Source: Cheilinus undulatus (taxonomy: Eukaryota; Chordata; Actinopteri; Labriformes; Labridae). From it: DNA of 64,000 nucleotides. Location of the stretch: contig NC_054870.1 in NCBI RefSeq assembly GCF_018320785.1, positions 6,555,933-6,619,932 of the forward strand. Reading direction: 5' to 3'. Below the pieces are notes generated by a model. It searched no databases. It saw nothing but the letters and a program-made list of their open reading frames with translations, and was not told the origin of the DNA. Both the position numbers and the translations under genes were made by a program. Of the stretch, positions 1 to 10,595 are shown in pieces. Positions within the stretch are counted from its first letter, which is position 1, and each line of letters begins with the position of its first letter.

Positions 1-422
1 TCTTTTCAAAAACAACAAAAGTCGAGTACTTACATGTCTATAGTCGCCATGTTTTGCGTTATTCCCCGTAGCTGCGCACATGCAGCTTGATAGCAGCTAC
101 GTGTTTTCTTTTCTCAAATGTTTCCTATTGAAGCTCTCCCAGATGTGTGAAACACATCATCTGATGTGTCAGGTTATGCTTTAGCAGCATCCACACTAAT
201 GTCTTCCCCCATAGCTGGCCTCTTGTTGCCGCTTGCTTACGTCATGACTCCACCGCGCCCAAAAGTACTGCCCCTCGACGCTGATTGGTCCTGTGACTTT
301 CTAACTGGGCACAAACGATTATAGACGGGAGCTTTGCAAGATGGATTTGCCAGTGAGAAACACGAAAACAGGGGTATCCATCTGTTTTGCAAGGTTACAT
401 GACAGTATCGTCTGAAAACCTG
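1..422. mobile_element. Rearranged copy of a dispersed repeat (shared with 58085-58650)
   Basis: Bases 1-183 match 58390-58650 in the same direction, while about 205-422 match the reverse complement of 58085-58300. The two blocks therefore have opposite relative orientation in the two copies. Family not recognised; the other copy carries a short helicase-like reading frame. Confidence 0.55.
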
Positions 423-424
423 CT

Positions 425-1222
425 CGCACACATGACTGAGGTAAGCCACTGATGTACAAACTGAAGAGAAGTGGACCAAGAACAGAGCCTTGTGGGACTC
501 CTGTTTTAGTTTTCAGAAATGATGACTTCTCATTATTAACTGCTACACATTGTTCTTGGTCTGATAGAATTTAAACCATTGTAGAGCACCAGCAGAGAAG
601 TTACATTTTGACAATCTATGGAGCAGAATATCATGATTCAGGGTGTCGAAAGCCTTTTTTTAGGTCAAGAAATACAGCCCCTACCACCTCACCTCAATCC
701 TCCAGAAAGGATTCAAGCTTATCTATGAAAAAGCAGTTTGCAGTCTCATTTGAATAACGCTGACAGAAGCAAAACTGAAGCGGGTGGAGATAATCATTTG
801 GATCTAAATACTTAAGAAGTGGCTAAGCAACAACCCTCTCAAGTATTTTTAGAAAGTACAGATCTAATTTCAATTTCAGTTTCAGTATACTAATTGGTCT
901 GTAGCTGCATGCCTGACCAAGTTCACCAGCTTTAAAAACTGGAATTACTCTTGCTTGCTTCCATTTACAAGGAAAACTCCCACTAGTTATGGACAGGTTT
1001 ATCAGATGAGTGAGAGGCCTCGCCAAGAAGTGTTTATGTTGTTTAAGAAAAGAGACATCAAGGTGAGAAAGATCTTTGGAGTGGCTGCTGGAGAGCTTGT
1101 CTGTTTTTTCAGGGACATCATTTATGTTTGTTTGATTATAACATTAGCTGCACATGCACTGTTAGGAACAGGAGGCTCCACACTGTGAACTTTACCTAAG
1201 GGAACCTAAGGGTTTTATCATA
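425..1222 (-). pseudogene. Broken non-LTR retrotransposon, reverse transcriptase part
   Basis: On the minus strand the pieces read THLINLSITSG, ARVIPVFKAG, YRPISIL and, further on, AVFLDLKK followed by a frameshifted AFDT-like segment. This order is that of non-LTR reverse transcriptases (Rex1/CR1/L2-like). Stops and frameshifts make it dead. Its upstream half continues at 2866-3440 after an inserted element. Confidence 0.7.
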
Positions 1223-1230
1223 CTGTTTAT

Positions 1231-2857
1231 CAGAGGTGTGGACTCGAGTCACGTGACTTGGACTCAAGTCAGACTCGAGTCACAATTTTGATGACTTTGG
1301 ACTCGACTTGACAATATCAACAAAGACTTGCAACTCGATTTGGACCTTGACATCAATGACTAGGGACTTGACTCGGACTTTGGTCTGATGACTTGAAAAT
1401 ACTTGAGATTTTCAGTGAGTATGTTGAGTAAAACGTGCCCCCATTCAAAGGATTCAACTAACGCAGTGATGCTCAACCTGCGGCTCTCAAGCCGCATGTG
1501 GCTCTTTAGTGACCAGTTGCGGCTCTTTTGAGGTTTACTTTAAAAAAAATCTCCCTGAAATCCTCTACAAATACAAGTCCACACAAAGAAGACAGACTTT
1601 AACTTTCAAACTCAAATGAAAACTTGTATATTATTACCATTGGATGCGTGCTGGATGGAGGAACGTGTGTAAAAGAGCGCAGAGGAAGTCCGCTGGTGGC
1701 GCGTCTCTTCATTAAGTTCCTTCATAGAGGTGTGCTGTCTTGTGTTCAAGATGAAGCTCCTAATGCCCTTGTTTTAACACATTTCTTCAGTTACTCCCTG
1801 CCGATGCTCTCCCATACTCATACTGATGATGACTTTTACGATGCGCATCATCATCAACGAGCCAAACACACACGAATCCCATTTTGAAAAAATGTAAAAT
1901 TGAGTAAAACTTGTCCAAATGTGGGTGTTTTATTTGATCTTAAATGTTTAATAATAAATACTGTCAAAAGGTCAGAAACAGAAAAATGAAAGCAACAAAC
2001 TGGCAGAAAGAGGGGGGGCTGCAGGTGTGAGGCAGGGCCGGTTTAAGCCATTTGGAGGCCCAGGGCAAAGACCAATATGGGGACCCTCCCCCTTTTGTTA
2101 AAAGCAATAATAACAAAAGGAGAAAAAATAGAAAGTACAACTTAAAGTTAACAGAGTCACAGAACTACATTCCAAATGTCCAAATATGAAATATAAATAC
2201 CCAAACAGACACCCATGATTCATCAGCTATTTTTTGTTTATTCACTAGGAGGCAGTCATTGTGTTCACATAACTTGAGGTCTTATAAAATTAACACATAA
2301 CACATAACTTGAGGTTAAGAACTGGTTATAACACCTTAAACCTAATGTTGACCTGTTCACTTACAAACACACATAAACCCTATATATCCACTCACACATA
2401 TATACATACACACACTCACCACACAGACACACACACACTCACATTAGATGAGTTAAAATGACTGTACAACATCTTCAGAAGTTCATTTGTTTTTGCACCA
2501 CTTAGCACTGATTATATCCTGAATGCTGTGTCAGCACTCTTTTTCTGTGTGATTAAGTTCTGGTCTGATTTTATTTAAAAAAATAAAACAATTCAAAATG
2601 CATTCATTGTCTTGTCAAATTTAACAGATTGTTACATTGTTAAAAAGGCATTTTATTTGGTAAATAGTGCTTATGACTTGTAAGGAATCAAAAATTTCAA
2701 GCCTATGACTTCGGACTTGATTCGACTTGTCTTGTCTTTACTTGAGACTTGACTTGGACTTGCACATCTTTACTTGAAACTTGACTCGAGACTTGGGATT
2801 AAAGACTTGAGACTTAAGACTTAAGATTTGCAAAACAATGACTTTCTCCCACCTCTG
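1231..2857. mobile_element. hAT-type non-autonomous element, 1627 bp
   Basis: The ends are CAGAGGTGTGG and, inverted, CAGAGGTGGGA. Exact 8-bp duplications CTGTTTAT flank it at 1223-1230 and 2858-2865. An 8-bp target duplication with CAG-type ends is the hAT signature. Both ends are built of degenerate gACTTGgACTCGAGt-like subrepeats. No transposase frame is seen. Confidence 0.82.
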
Positions 2858-2865
2858 CTGTTTAT

Positions 2866-3440
2866 TTGCTTCCACATTGTAGAGCAGTTCCCTCTGCTTC
2901 AGTGATTGCAGTGATATAGTATGCAGGTTTTGTAGACCTCATGTTTTTAGTAATGTGGTTTCTGAGACCTTTAAATAAAACCATGTCACTGTTAGAGTGG
3001 CTGTTCAGGGCAGCTTTTAGAGCTTGATCCCTTTGTTCCACAAGTTATTCGAATTGATTCATTGACCCAGGGTAGAGAATGCCTCCTATTTGATTTCTTT
3101 ATGATTTTTAAGAACCTTTCCAACAATGCCCTCCAGAATATTCATGAATTCATCACAACAAATGTCTGCATCATCATTTAGTACATTTTCCCACTGCACC
3201 TTGTTGAGTTCACGTTCTAAAACTGGAAGATCACGTTTTATAATAGACAATACATGGGCTCTTGTTTGATTAGGAGTTCAAAACGCTTCTTAGACAGCTT
3301 CCTAACAACTAAAATTATGTTATGGTCAGACATTCTGGTCAAGAAATTACATGACTTCAACATGAGTTCCTTTCCATTCGAGAAAATCAAATCCATTTGT
3401 GACCCACTGGATTTTGTGATCAGTGTAAACTATTAATTAT
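2866..3440 (-). pseudogene. Upstream half of the broken non-LTR retrotransposon
   Basis: On the minus strand this reads a degenerate frame with MDLIFSN and SDHNIILVVRK, as in the end of a LINE endonuclease domain, then leads into the reverse transcriptase part at 425-1222. The hAT-type element at 1231-2857 splits the two halves. The outer border near 3440 is approximate. Confidence 0.55.
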
Positions 3441-4320
3441 TTGACTAAAATCAAACTTTATTGTTAAAATTTTCAGTCGCCTTTTCTTGTTTTTGCTTAA
3501 GCTTAAAAAAGCATTAAAAAACTTCCATTTTTGCATGTTGGCCCCTTGAGCTATTTTTCATTTTAGATGGTCAAAATCACAGACAAACTCAGAAATTTAG
3601 TGTTAATTGTACAAAAACACTGTCAACATTTTCTTATATGGAAGTTTTCCAAATGTTCAGTCCTTATAATGGTTCTGGAATGATCAAATCTGTTATTTTA
3701 ATGATCAGTGGTATAAAAAAGATGATCTTCCTTTGTAGTTTTGATAGCGACAACATCGTCTTAGTCGCACTAATAGATTTGCAACATTTGGGACGGTGGG
3801 AGACCCTTTGTCCTTCTCTCCTCACAGTTCCAACCACATTCCCAAATGTTACCAACATATTTGTGCAATTTAGAGTGTGTTAGGGAGTTTTCTTGCAATT
3901 TGGGGAATAAAAAAAACAATAAATTATCCTTTTTCTTGCCCACAAATTTATTGATACATTTTAAAAACTTGATGTGTTGCCTAGTCCTTCCTTCAACAGG
4001 GTAGGCATGGGCAACATCCTTTAGAGGCCCTGGTGACTGCCAGCCTTTGCCTGATGGTAGAACTATCTATGCCGCCTCCTCTCATTGTCAAAGATTATAC
4101 ACACTTAACTCTCTGCCACCTCGAGCCCTCATGGACTAACAGGCTACACAACTGACACTGTTAAAGTCTGTGAAGGTTTGAGGGTGGGGGTCAGGATCAG
4201 GAGGGCCTCCAACAGAGAGAGGAAGCCATGAGTGATCTGAAAAAAGGAGGTGGGGCCTGAACTCTGATTACAATCATCTGTGAAGAAGCTGAGCTGCTCT
4301 GCATGAAGCCAAACAGACAT
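3441..4320. other. No gene recognised
   Basis: AT-rich single-copy-looking sequence; 3990-4070 resembles fragments near 12893-12960, probably remnants of an old repeat. Confidence 0.4.
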
Positions 4321-4324
4321 TTCA

Positions 4325-4740
4325 CCACCAGATCAGGCCTGACCGAGCTCGAACCTGAACCAGGGGACATTTCACCCTCAGGACCAGGCCTGACCGAGCT
4401 CGAACCTGAACCAGGGGACATTTCACCCTCAGGACCAGGCCTGACTGAGCTCTAACCTGGACCAGGGGACATTTCACCCTCAGGACCAGGCCTGACCGAG
4501 CTCTAACCTGAACCAGGGGACATTTCACCCTTAGGACCAGGCCTGACTGAGCTCTAATCTGAACCAGGGGACATTTCACCTTCAGACTGGAGGATCAGGC
4601 CTAGCTGAGCCCTGTGAACCTGTACCAGGGGACATTTCACCATCAGACTGGAGGATCAGGCCTGACTGTGCTTTAACCTGAACCAGGGGACATTTCACCC
4701 TCAGGACCAGGCCTGACCAAGCTCTAACCTGAACTACCAG
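4325..4740. repeat. 51-bp minisatellite upstream of cst7
   Basis: The marker CAGGGGACATTTCACC recurs at 4361, 4412, 4463 and 4514, an exact 51-bp spacing, then in more diverged units to about 4740. Because 51 is a multiple of three, long minus-strand frames with a 17-residue period appear here; they are by-products. It ends about 150 bp before the cst7 start codon. Confidence 0.85.
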
Positions 4741-4891
4741 CAGAGGAAGTGAATTAAAAAACAGGAAGTGAGCAAACAGGGCCGGCGTGCTGAGTGTGAG
4801 GAAACAAACATAAGAGCCTGTTGGTGTGAACAGATCTGGTCTGTGGTCAGAGTGTCGACACCAAACAGGAAGCAGAGGCACAAACAGATGC

Positions 4892-7800
4892 ATGATGGGA
4901 CTGAAGACGCTGCTGCTCCTCTCTCTGCTCGCTGTCCTGGGTAAAAACAAAAAATTAATCTATTTATAGATTTTTAAAAAGCTTTATTTTTTTCAAATGT
5001 TAGAAATGTTCTGAATCAGGTCTAAAGTTCTGGTCTTCATGGAGTCAGGCCTCATCTTCTACTTCCTGCAGCTCTCTACTGTCAGCTCTTCCTTCTTTAT
5101 CGTATTTAGACAATCTTTTAAAAGTTTTCTATGGTGGCCCTGAAAGGCAACTGCAAAATATTTCCCCACGGCAGAATCATCAGTGTTACTTTAAATCCTT
5201 AAATGTTAAATTTAACACTTTCCCGAGTTTAGATAGTTCTCATGGGTTCATAGTTAGACTAACACTGTTCAATGTTTTTTAATCATTTAACCCTCTTACT
5301 GTGTTAACACTCAGTGTTATTTTTCATACATTAACCCCAGCTTATTGTATCATATTTGGTATATACTTTGATGAGACCTCTATCTAACCAATATGATCAG
5401 TAAATTACTTTAAAACTTTATGAATACAGTCTGATTCATTTATTTCTATTTAGTGTGTGGACTCGTTTGTCCTGGTGGTTACTATTGTTGCCCGTAGGCT
5501 AACATGTTGTCAGTAACACCCAGTTCTAAAAGTTGACAAAAGAAGTGCTTAAAAGGAGTGATTTTTTTTCTCTCTTTTTTAACGCATGTGAGTTTTCATC
5601 CTCTTTGAAGTCAATGATGCAGATTTAATACTTAGATAAAAAAATTATTTGGCATCAAAACTCATGGTAGACTCAAAAAGTGTGAATGTTTTATTTTAAA
5701 GGTCATAATAAATGAAAGCTGTTAGACCTGAGTCCGTCTCTCTCTCCTATGTAGGGCTGATGTTGGTGGCCGGTAGCCATCATGGCCGCTCCATGCCTGG
5801 ATCTCCCTTCAACATCAGCAGGATCGACCACGGCCTCCAGGAGGTGGTCCTCTCTGCCGCCTATTCCTTTAACAACCAATCAAACGACGCCTTTCTCTTC
5901 AGACCCTCCACCATCCACAGTGCACAGAGACAGGTAAGACACTTGTAATCATGTAACCATGACAACCATGTAATCAGAGTACAAATACTTCATTATTGTA
6001 TTTATGTACCGGCATCTGTACTTCACTAGAGATTTATGCTTCTGGAGACTCTTTTTCTTTACTCCCCATATTTGAACACAAATATCTCTACTTTCTACGC
6101 CTTACATCATTAAAACAGGCTCATTAAGAGTGTCAACCTAAACAGATGAAAGAAAATGTGATCGTAGTTCAGTCTGAAGCTGAAGAACATCTGATCTTAG
6201 CTCAAAGAGGAGCAGAAGCACTGCAGTGTGTCTCCAGATCATTTCAGGCTGACATGACAGGTTATAGTCTTCTTAATCCCAGAAATCTGAGATAAAAGTC
6301 AGAATAAGTGCAACAATTCTAACTGTAATATTTGAATTCTGAGATCTAAATCAGGATATCTTCAAACTCTGATTGTAGTTTCAGAATTTTGTTTTGTTAT
6401 TTTCTCACATATGAAACAAATATCTACAATTTTTTAAATAACAGAATTATGAATTAATTGTCAGAAATTTGAGAAAAAAATGCCAGAATTCCGAGATTAA
6501 GTCAGAATAATTGCAACAATTCTAACTGTAATCTTACAATTCTAAGGTCTAAGTCAGGATATCTTAAAATTCTAAATGTAATTTCAGAATATAGTTTTGT
6601 TGTTTTCCCACATATGAAAAACATCTCTCCAGTTTTTCGTTTTTAATAGAATTCTGACTTAAATGTCAGTAATTTGACTAAAAAAGTCAGAATTTTAAGA
6701 ATAAGTCACAGTAAGATAAGAATTCAAACTTTAATCCCAGAATTCCGACTTCAATCTCTGAATTCCAACTTTAATCCCAGAATTCCGACTTCAATCTCTG
6801 AATTCCAACTTTAATCCCAGAATTCCGACTTCAATCTCTGAATTCAAACTTCAATCTCAGAATTCCAACTTTAATCCCAGAATTCCAACTTCAATCACAG
6901 AATTCAAACTTTAATCCCAGAATTCCGACTTCAATCTCTGAATTCCAACTTTAATCCCAGAATTACGACTTCAATCTCAGAATTCCAACTTTAATCCCAG
7001 AATTCCGACTTCAATCCCAGAATCCCAACTTTAATCCCAGAATTCTGACTTCAATCTCAGAATTCCGACTTTAATCTCAGAATTCTGACTGTTATCTCAA
7101 AATTCTGAGATTAAGTCAGAATAATTTCAGAATTCTGACTGTTCTATCAGAATTTTAAGACCTAAGTCAGGATATTTAAGACTCCAAATGTAATTTCCAA
7201 ATTTAGTTTTTCTTATTTTTCACAAGTGAAAAAATCTCTACATTTTTTTAAAATAACAGTTTTATGACTTAAATATCAGAAATTTGACTTAAAAAGTCAG
7301 AATTCTGATGTTAAGTCACAGTAAGGCAAGAATCCTTACTGTAACAACAGAATTATGACCTTAAACTCGGAATTCTGACTTTTCCAAATCAGAATTCTGA
7401 GATCAAAGAGATATTGGAGATGTAAGTCAGAATAATTGCAGAATTCTGACTGAAGACTCAGAGTTCGTATTCTAGTCTCAGATTTCTTTTTTCTCAGAGT
7501 TTGGGGGGAAACCAATCTCCAAATCTAGTAGAAGGAACTGAAATAAATTTAAGGGAAATATAATTAAAAGTGGAGATTAAGGAGTGGCAAAAGTGGTAGA
7601 AGTATGGTGAAAATAGGTTAAATGAGGCAAACAAGGTTATAATAGTTTTGGATTTTTAATCAGTTATTTATTTATTTATTTGTTTTCACTTTCTGTGTTC
7701 ATTTTCAGTTTAGTTTTAATTCATTGTTGCTGCTGGTTTGTTAGTTTAGTTTAGTTTTTGTTTTACAAAAATACTTCATTTTAGTTTTTATTGGTTTTAT

Positions 7801-9752
7801 TTATTTATTTATTTATTTTTACCGATAAATGTGAGGGTTGAGTGAACATCATACATTTTTGAAAACATTCAAACAGGTTAGCCTTCTTTTTCAATTTATG
7901 TATGTAAAGTTGAAGTTTGAATACAACTCTAGACATAAAACAACCACTGTGTGAAGTCTTAACCAATCAGATCAGGCCATTTTACACTCCCCAGACTTGT
8001 GTGTAGGTGCCAGTCAGTTGGGTTGTGTCAAAGACTAAAACTAAGGATATTTTGTATCTATTTTTATTTTATTTTAGTTCATTTTGTAAGTGCACTTTAC
8101 AGTTTTAGTTAGTTTTCGTTTTTTAGTAAAGCTTAGTTTTTATTTAGTTACGATTTAATAAAATAATTTTTGAATTTTATTTTTAGTTATTTACTTAGTT
8201 TTAAGTTAGCGCTAATAACCTTGGAGGCAAAAATGGCATAAACAGAAAAAAGGGGAGGAGGAAAAAAAAAAGGCTAAAGGTGTGTAAAAATGGTGAAAAG
8301 CAGTTAAAAAGGGCCAAAAATGGATTTAAAGTTGACACAAATGTGGCACAGTGGGTGTAAACAGCAATGAATAGGAGTTAAAGTGGCATGAATAAATGAT
8401 GTAAACATCAGAACCTAAAAATAGTCTGATACTCTCTACAGCTGGCTGTCGCCAGGATGCTAGCACCAATGCTACTGATCCAGCACAGTTGCACTCTTTT
8501 GTTTTCTTTTTTTTTGTTTCAGTTTCATGAAATGACTGATGCACCAATAGAGGGTGTGAGACTGAGGGGAGTTTAGGGTCTGAGAGATGAAGAGCAGAGA
8601 AACCTACTCGTCCTCACTGTTCTGTGTGTTTGTGATAATAATTTTGTGTGTCTGTGTGTTTGAGATTGTGAAGGGGATTCGGTACATCGTAGATTTGGAG
8701 ATTTCCAGAACCGTGTGCCGTAAACGAGACAACAACAGCGACCTGTCCAACTGTGACTTTCAGCCCAAAGGTCGTCTGCACCAGGTGAGCTCTGATCAGG
8801 TGATGAGGACTAAAAAAACAGCTGATCCTATTAGAATAAATCCATCAACGCACATGTGGCCATCGGTAATCTGACCACCGGCTGTTGGCTCATTTTACAG
8901 CAAAGACAATCAGAGCTGATGTGTTTGTGTTTGCTTTGGTATGATAAAATAGACATTTCCCTTGATCTTACTAAGAGATTCCCAACATTCTGTCACATAC
9001 ACACACATCATCTCAGTCAACCTCCAAGCTCTATAACTCCAACTCAATTCCTGTTGAAGACTTCATTTTATTTTTGAAAAGTAGACAAATGATTCAGCTA
9101 TTTACGCTGGGTTCACTGCTGTACTGTCTTTGATAATTATTGTTAAAGTTTGATGATGATCTTTGGCTCTCAGACTTTTACCATATGTGTGTATGTGACA
9201 GAATGTTGTGACACTCTCAGTGAGATCAAAGCAAATGTCTCCTGGAGAACAGCACAGCGGCAACAGGCAGAACTAACATGATTGGACCATCCTCTTCCTG
9301 TTTCCTATTGGTTGGTTCGTCAAAAAATCCAGGAGTAGAGTCTAGGTACAAAGAGTTTGCTTTGATCTCACTAAGAGAGTTCCAACATTCTATCACATAC
9401 ACACCCATAGTAAAAGAGAGCCAAAATCATCATCAACTTTAACAATGGTTATTAAGAATCTGTCAAAGATATTAAAAAAGTGAACCCAGAAAAAATAGCT
9501 GAATATTTTTTGTACTTTTTAAAGCCAAATGACGTCTGTAGGTGGAACTGAGTTGGAGTTATAGGGCTTGGAAGTCGACATAGCTAAGTGTGTGTGATAG
9601 AATGTTGGAACTACCTCTTTTTTACTTAGATAGCTGAAATGTGAACATCCACTTCTTCTTGTGTTTTTCAGACTTTTCGGTGTCACTTGGAGGTTTGGGT
9701 GATTCCCTGGAAGAATCAGAGCATGACGCAGGAGTTTGTCTGCAAGGCCTGA
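4892..9752 (+). CDS. cst7: Cystatin F-like cysteine protease inhibitor, 4 exons
   Basis: Coding exons are 4892-4940, 5755-5933, 8665-8784 and 9672-9752, all with GT-AG borders and matching phases; they give 142 aa. Residues 1-22 form a leucine-rich signal peptide, split by intron 1. The papain-inhibiting surface is complete: an N-terminal glycine (G32 or G43), the QxVxG loop as Q76-IVK-G80 (Q ends exon 2, IVKG begins exon 3) and the P128-W129 hairpin. C94/C106 and C120/C140 can make the two type-2 cystatin disulfides. N-glycosylation sequons lie at N36, N57, N99 and N131. Cystatin F is known as an inhibitor targeted to lysosomes of immune cells, acting on cathepsins. The call rests on the NDxFLF segment before the QIVKG loop, the VWVIPW segment and linkage to apmap. 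Odd: the extra cysteines that dimerise mammalian cystatin F are absent. The start is the first of two adjacent ATGs in frame with the signal peptide; an out-of-frame ATG lies 4 nt upstream. Confidence 0.88.
6650..7100. repeat. 20-bp tandem array in cst7 intron 2
   Basis: Alternating 20-bp units (AATTCCGACTTCAATCTCTG and AATTCCAACTTTAATCCCAG) make a 40-bp higher-order unit. Degenerate AGAATTCTGA-like copies extend to about 6280 and 7450. Confidence 0.85.
8951..9340 (+). mobile_element. Palindromic repeat family, copy 1
   Basis: About 58 bp at 8951-9008 are repeated inverted at 9180-9240 (agacattt...gatct.actaagag and its complement), making a 290-bp element with long terminal inverted repeats. 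A 95-bp tail with CTATTGGTTGGTTCGTCAAA follows, as in copies at 16203, 48770 and 59690. Confidence 0.7.
9350..9625 (-). mobile_element. Palindromic repeat family, copy 2, inverted beside copy 1
   Basis: This is the reverse complement of copy 1 along its whole length, including the gctgaat..ttttt and catcatcaactttaac core. With copy 1 it forms a large inverted repeat immediately before cst7 exon 4. Confidence 0.7.
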
Positions 9753-9967
9753 AACCACCGTAAACTGACCGTAACCTTCATCTTCTCCATCATCTTCATC
9801 TTCAGCCATCTTAATCCTCAGTCGTTTAGTCACGTGGAGGTCCCAAGCAAAGACCAATATGAGACCCTTTCCTGTTTATCTAAAGTAAATCCTAGTGAGA
9901 GACCTAAATAGTTTTAAGCTCCTCTTTTCAGGAAACAAAGTCAGAGAAGGACAGGACATTCTCACAT

Positions 9968-9973
9968 AATAAA
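9968..9973 (+). other. Candidate poly(A) signal of cst7
   Basis: AATAAA lies about 215 nt after the cst7 stop codon and is the first canonical signal on that strand. Its use is inferred. Confidence 0.45.
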
Positions 9974-10084
9974 TCCAAATCCACAAATAGCCAAGACTCC
10001 TCAGCTCTTAGAAGAGCGGATGTGACAACAATCTTTCCTTTATGTTGACTGTCATTTGTTAGCAACTTTTACAAAAATTGCCCA

Positions 10085-10205
10085 CTCTGTCCTACTATTT
10101 GGCAAAAGGACCCAACATCTCCAGCTTCACCAGCATCCCATCCTCTGCCTTTGATAATGACATCATCAGAGCTTAAAAAACATTCCATCCTTGCCTTTTG
10201 CATGC
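10085..10205 (-). repeat. Dispersed repeat related to the 58-bp array
   Basis: CCCAACATCTCCAGCTTCACC followed by AGCATCCCATCCTCTGCC is the complement of the segment at 38660-38710 and 15205-15240. It is a single copy in opposite orientation. Confidence 0.55.
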
Positions 10206-10595
10206 AGACAGTCTAGAACCCCCTGGTTTTAGTCATTCGAAAAAGTCCTTAAAATTCATTTCCTCTCCACTTTTCCAGAACCCCATTGAAAACTTGACAA
10301 GAGTAAGAGTATAGGAAAGGACAACTGTTGTGATAAAAGATTCTGACTGCTCTTACCCTGGGTGGATGTTAGCCTTATATCTCCACAGGATGAGGAACAG
10401 TGACTGTTAACATCTAGAACAGAATATCTACGAATCTGAACCCTCTTCAAATGTTGCAATCCATTTAAACTCGGAATTTAGAAATGCCAAGTCAAAAATG
10501 CACCCTGAACTTGTAATTCTGAGTCAGGAAGTCGGACCGAGCCCCAGTATCCCCAGAGTTGAACAAATTTTTTCAGGTGTGACATCATCCCCAGC

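Noticed and set aside
4197-4950. Minus-strand frames with a 17-residue repeat
   Set aside because: The 51-bp minisatellite is a multiple of three, so frames stay open by arithmetic. No start context, domain or splice support.
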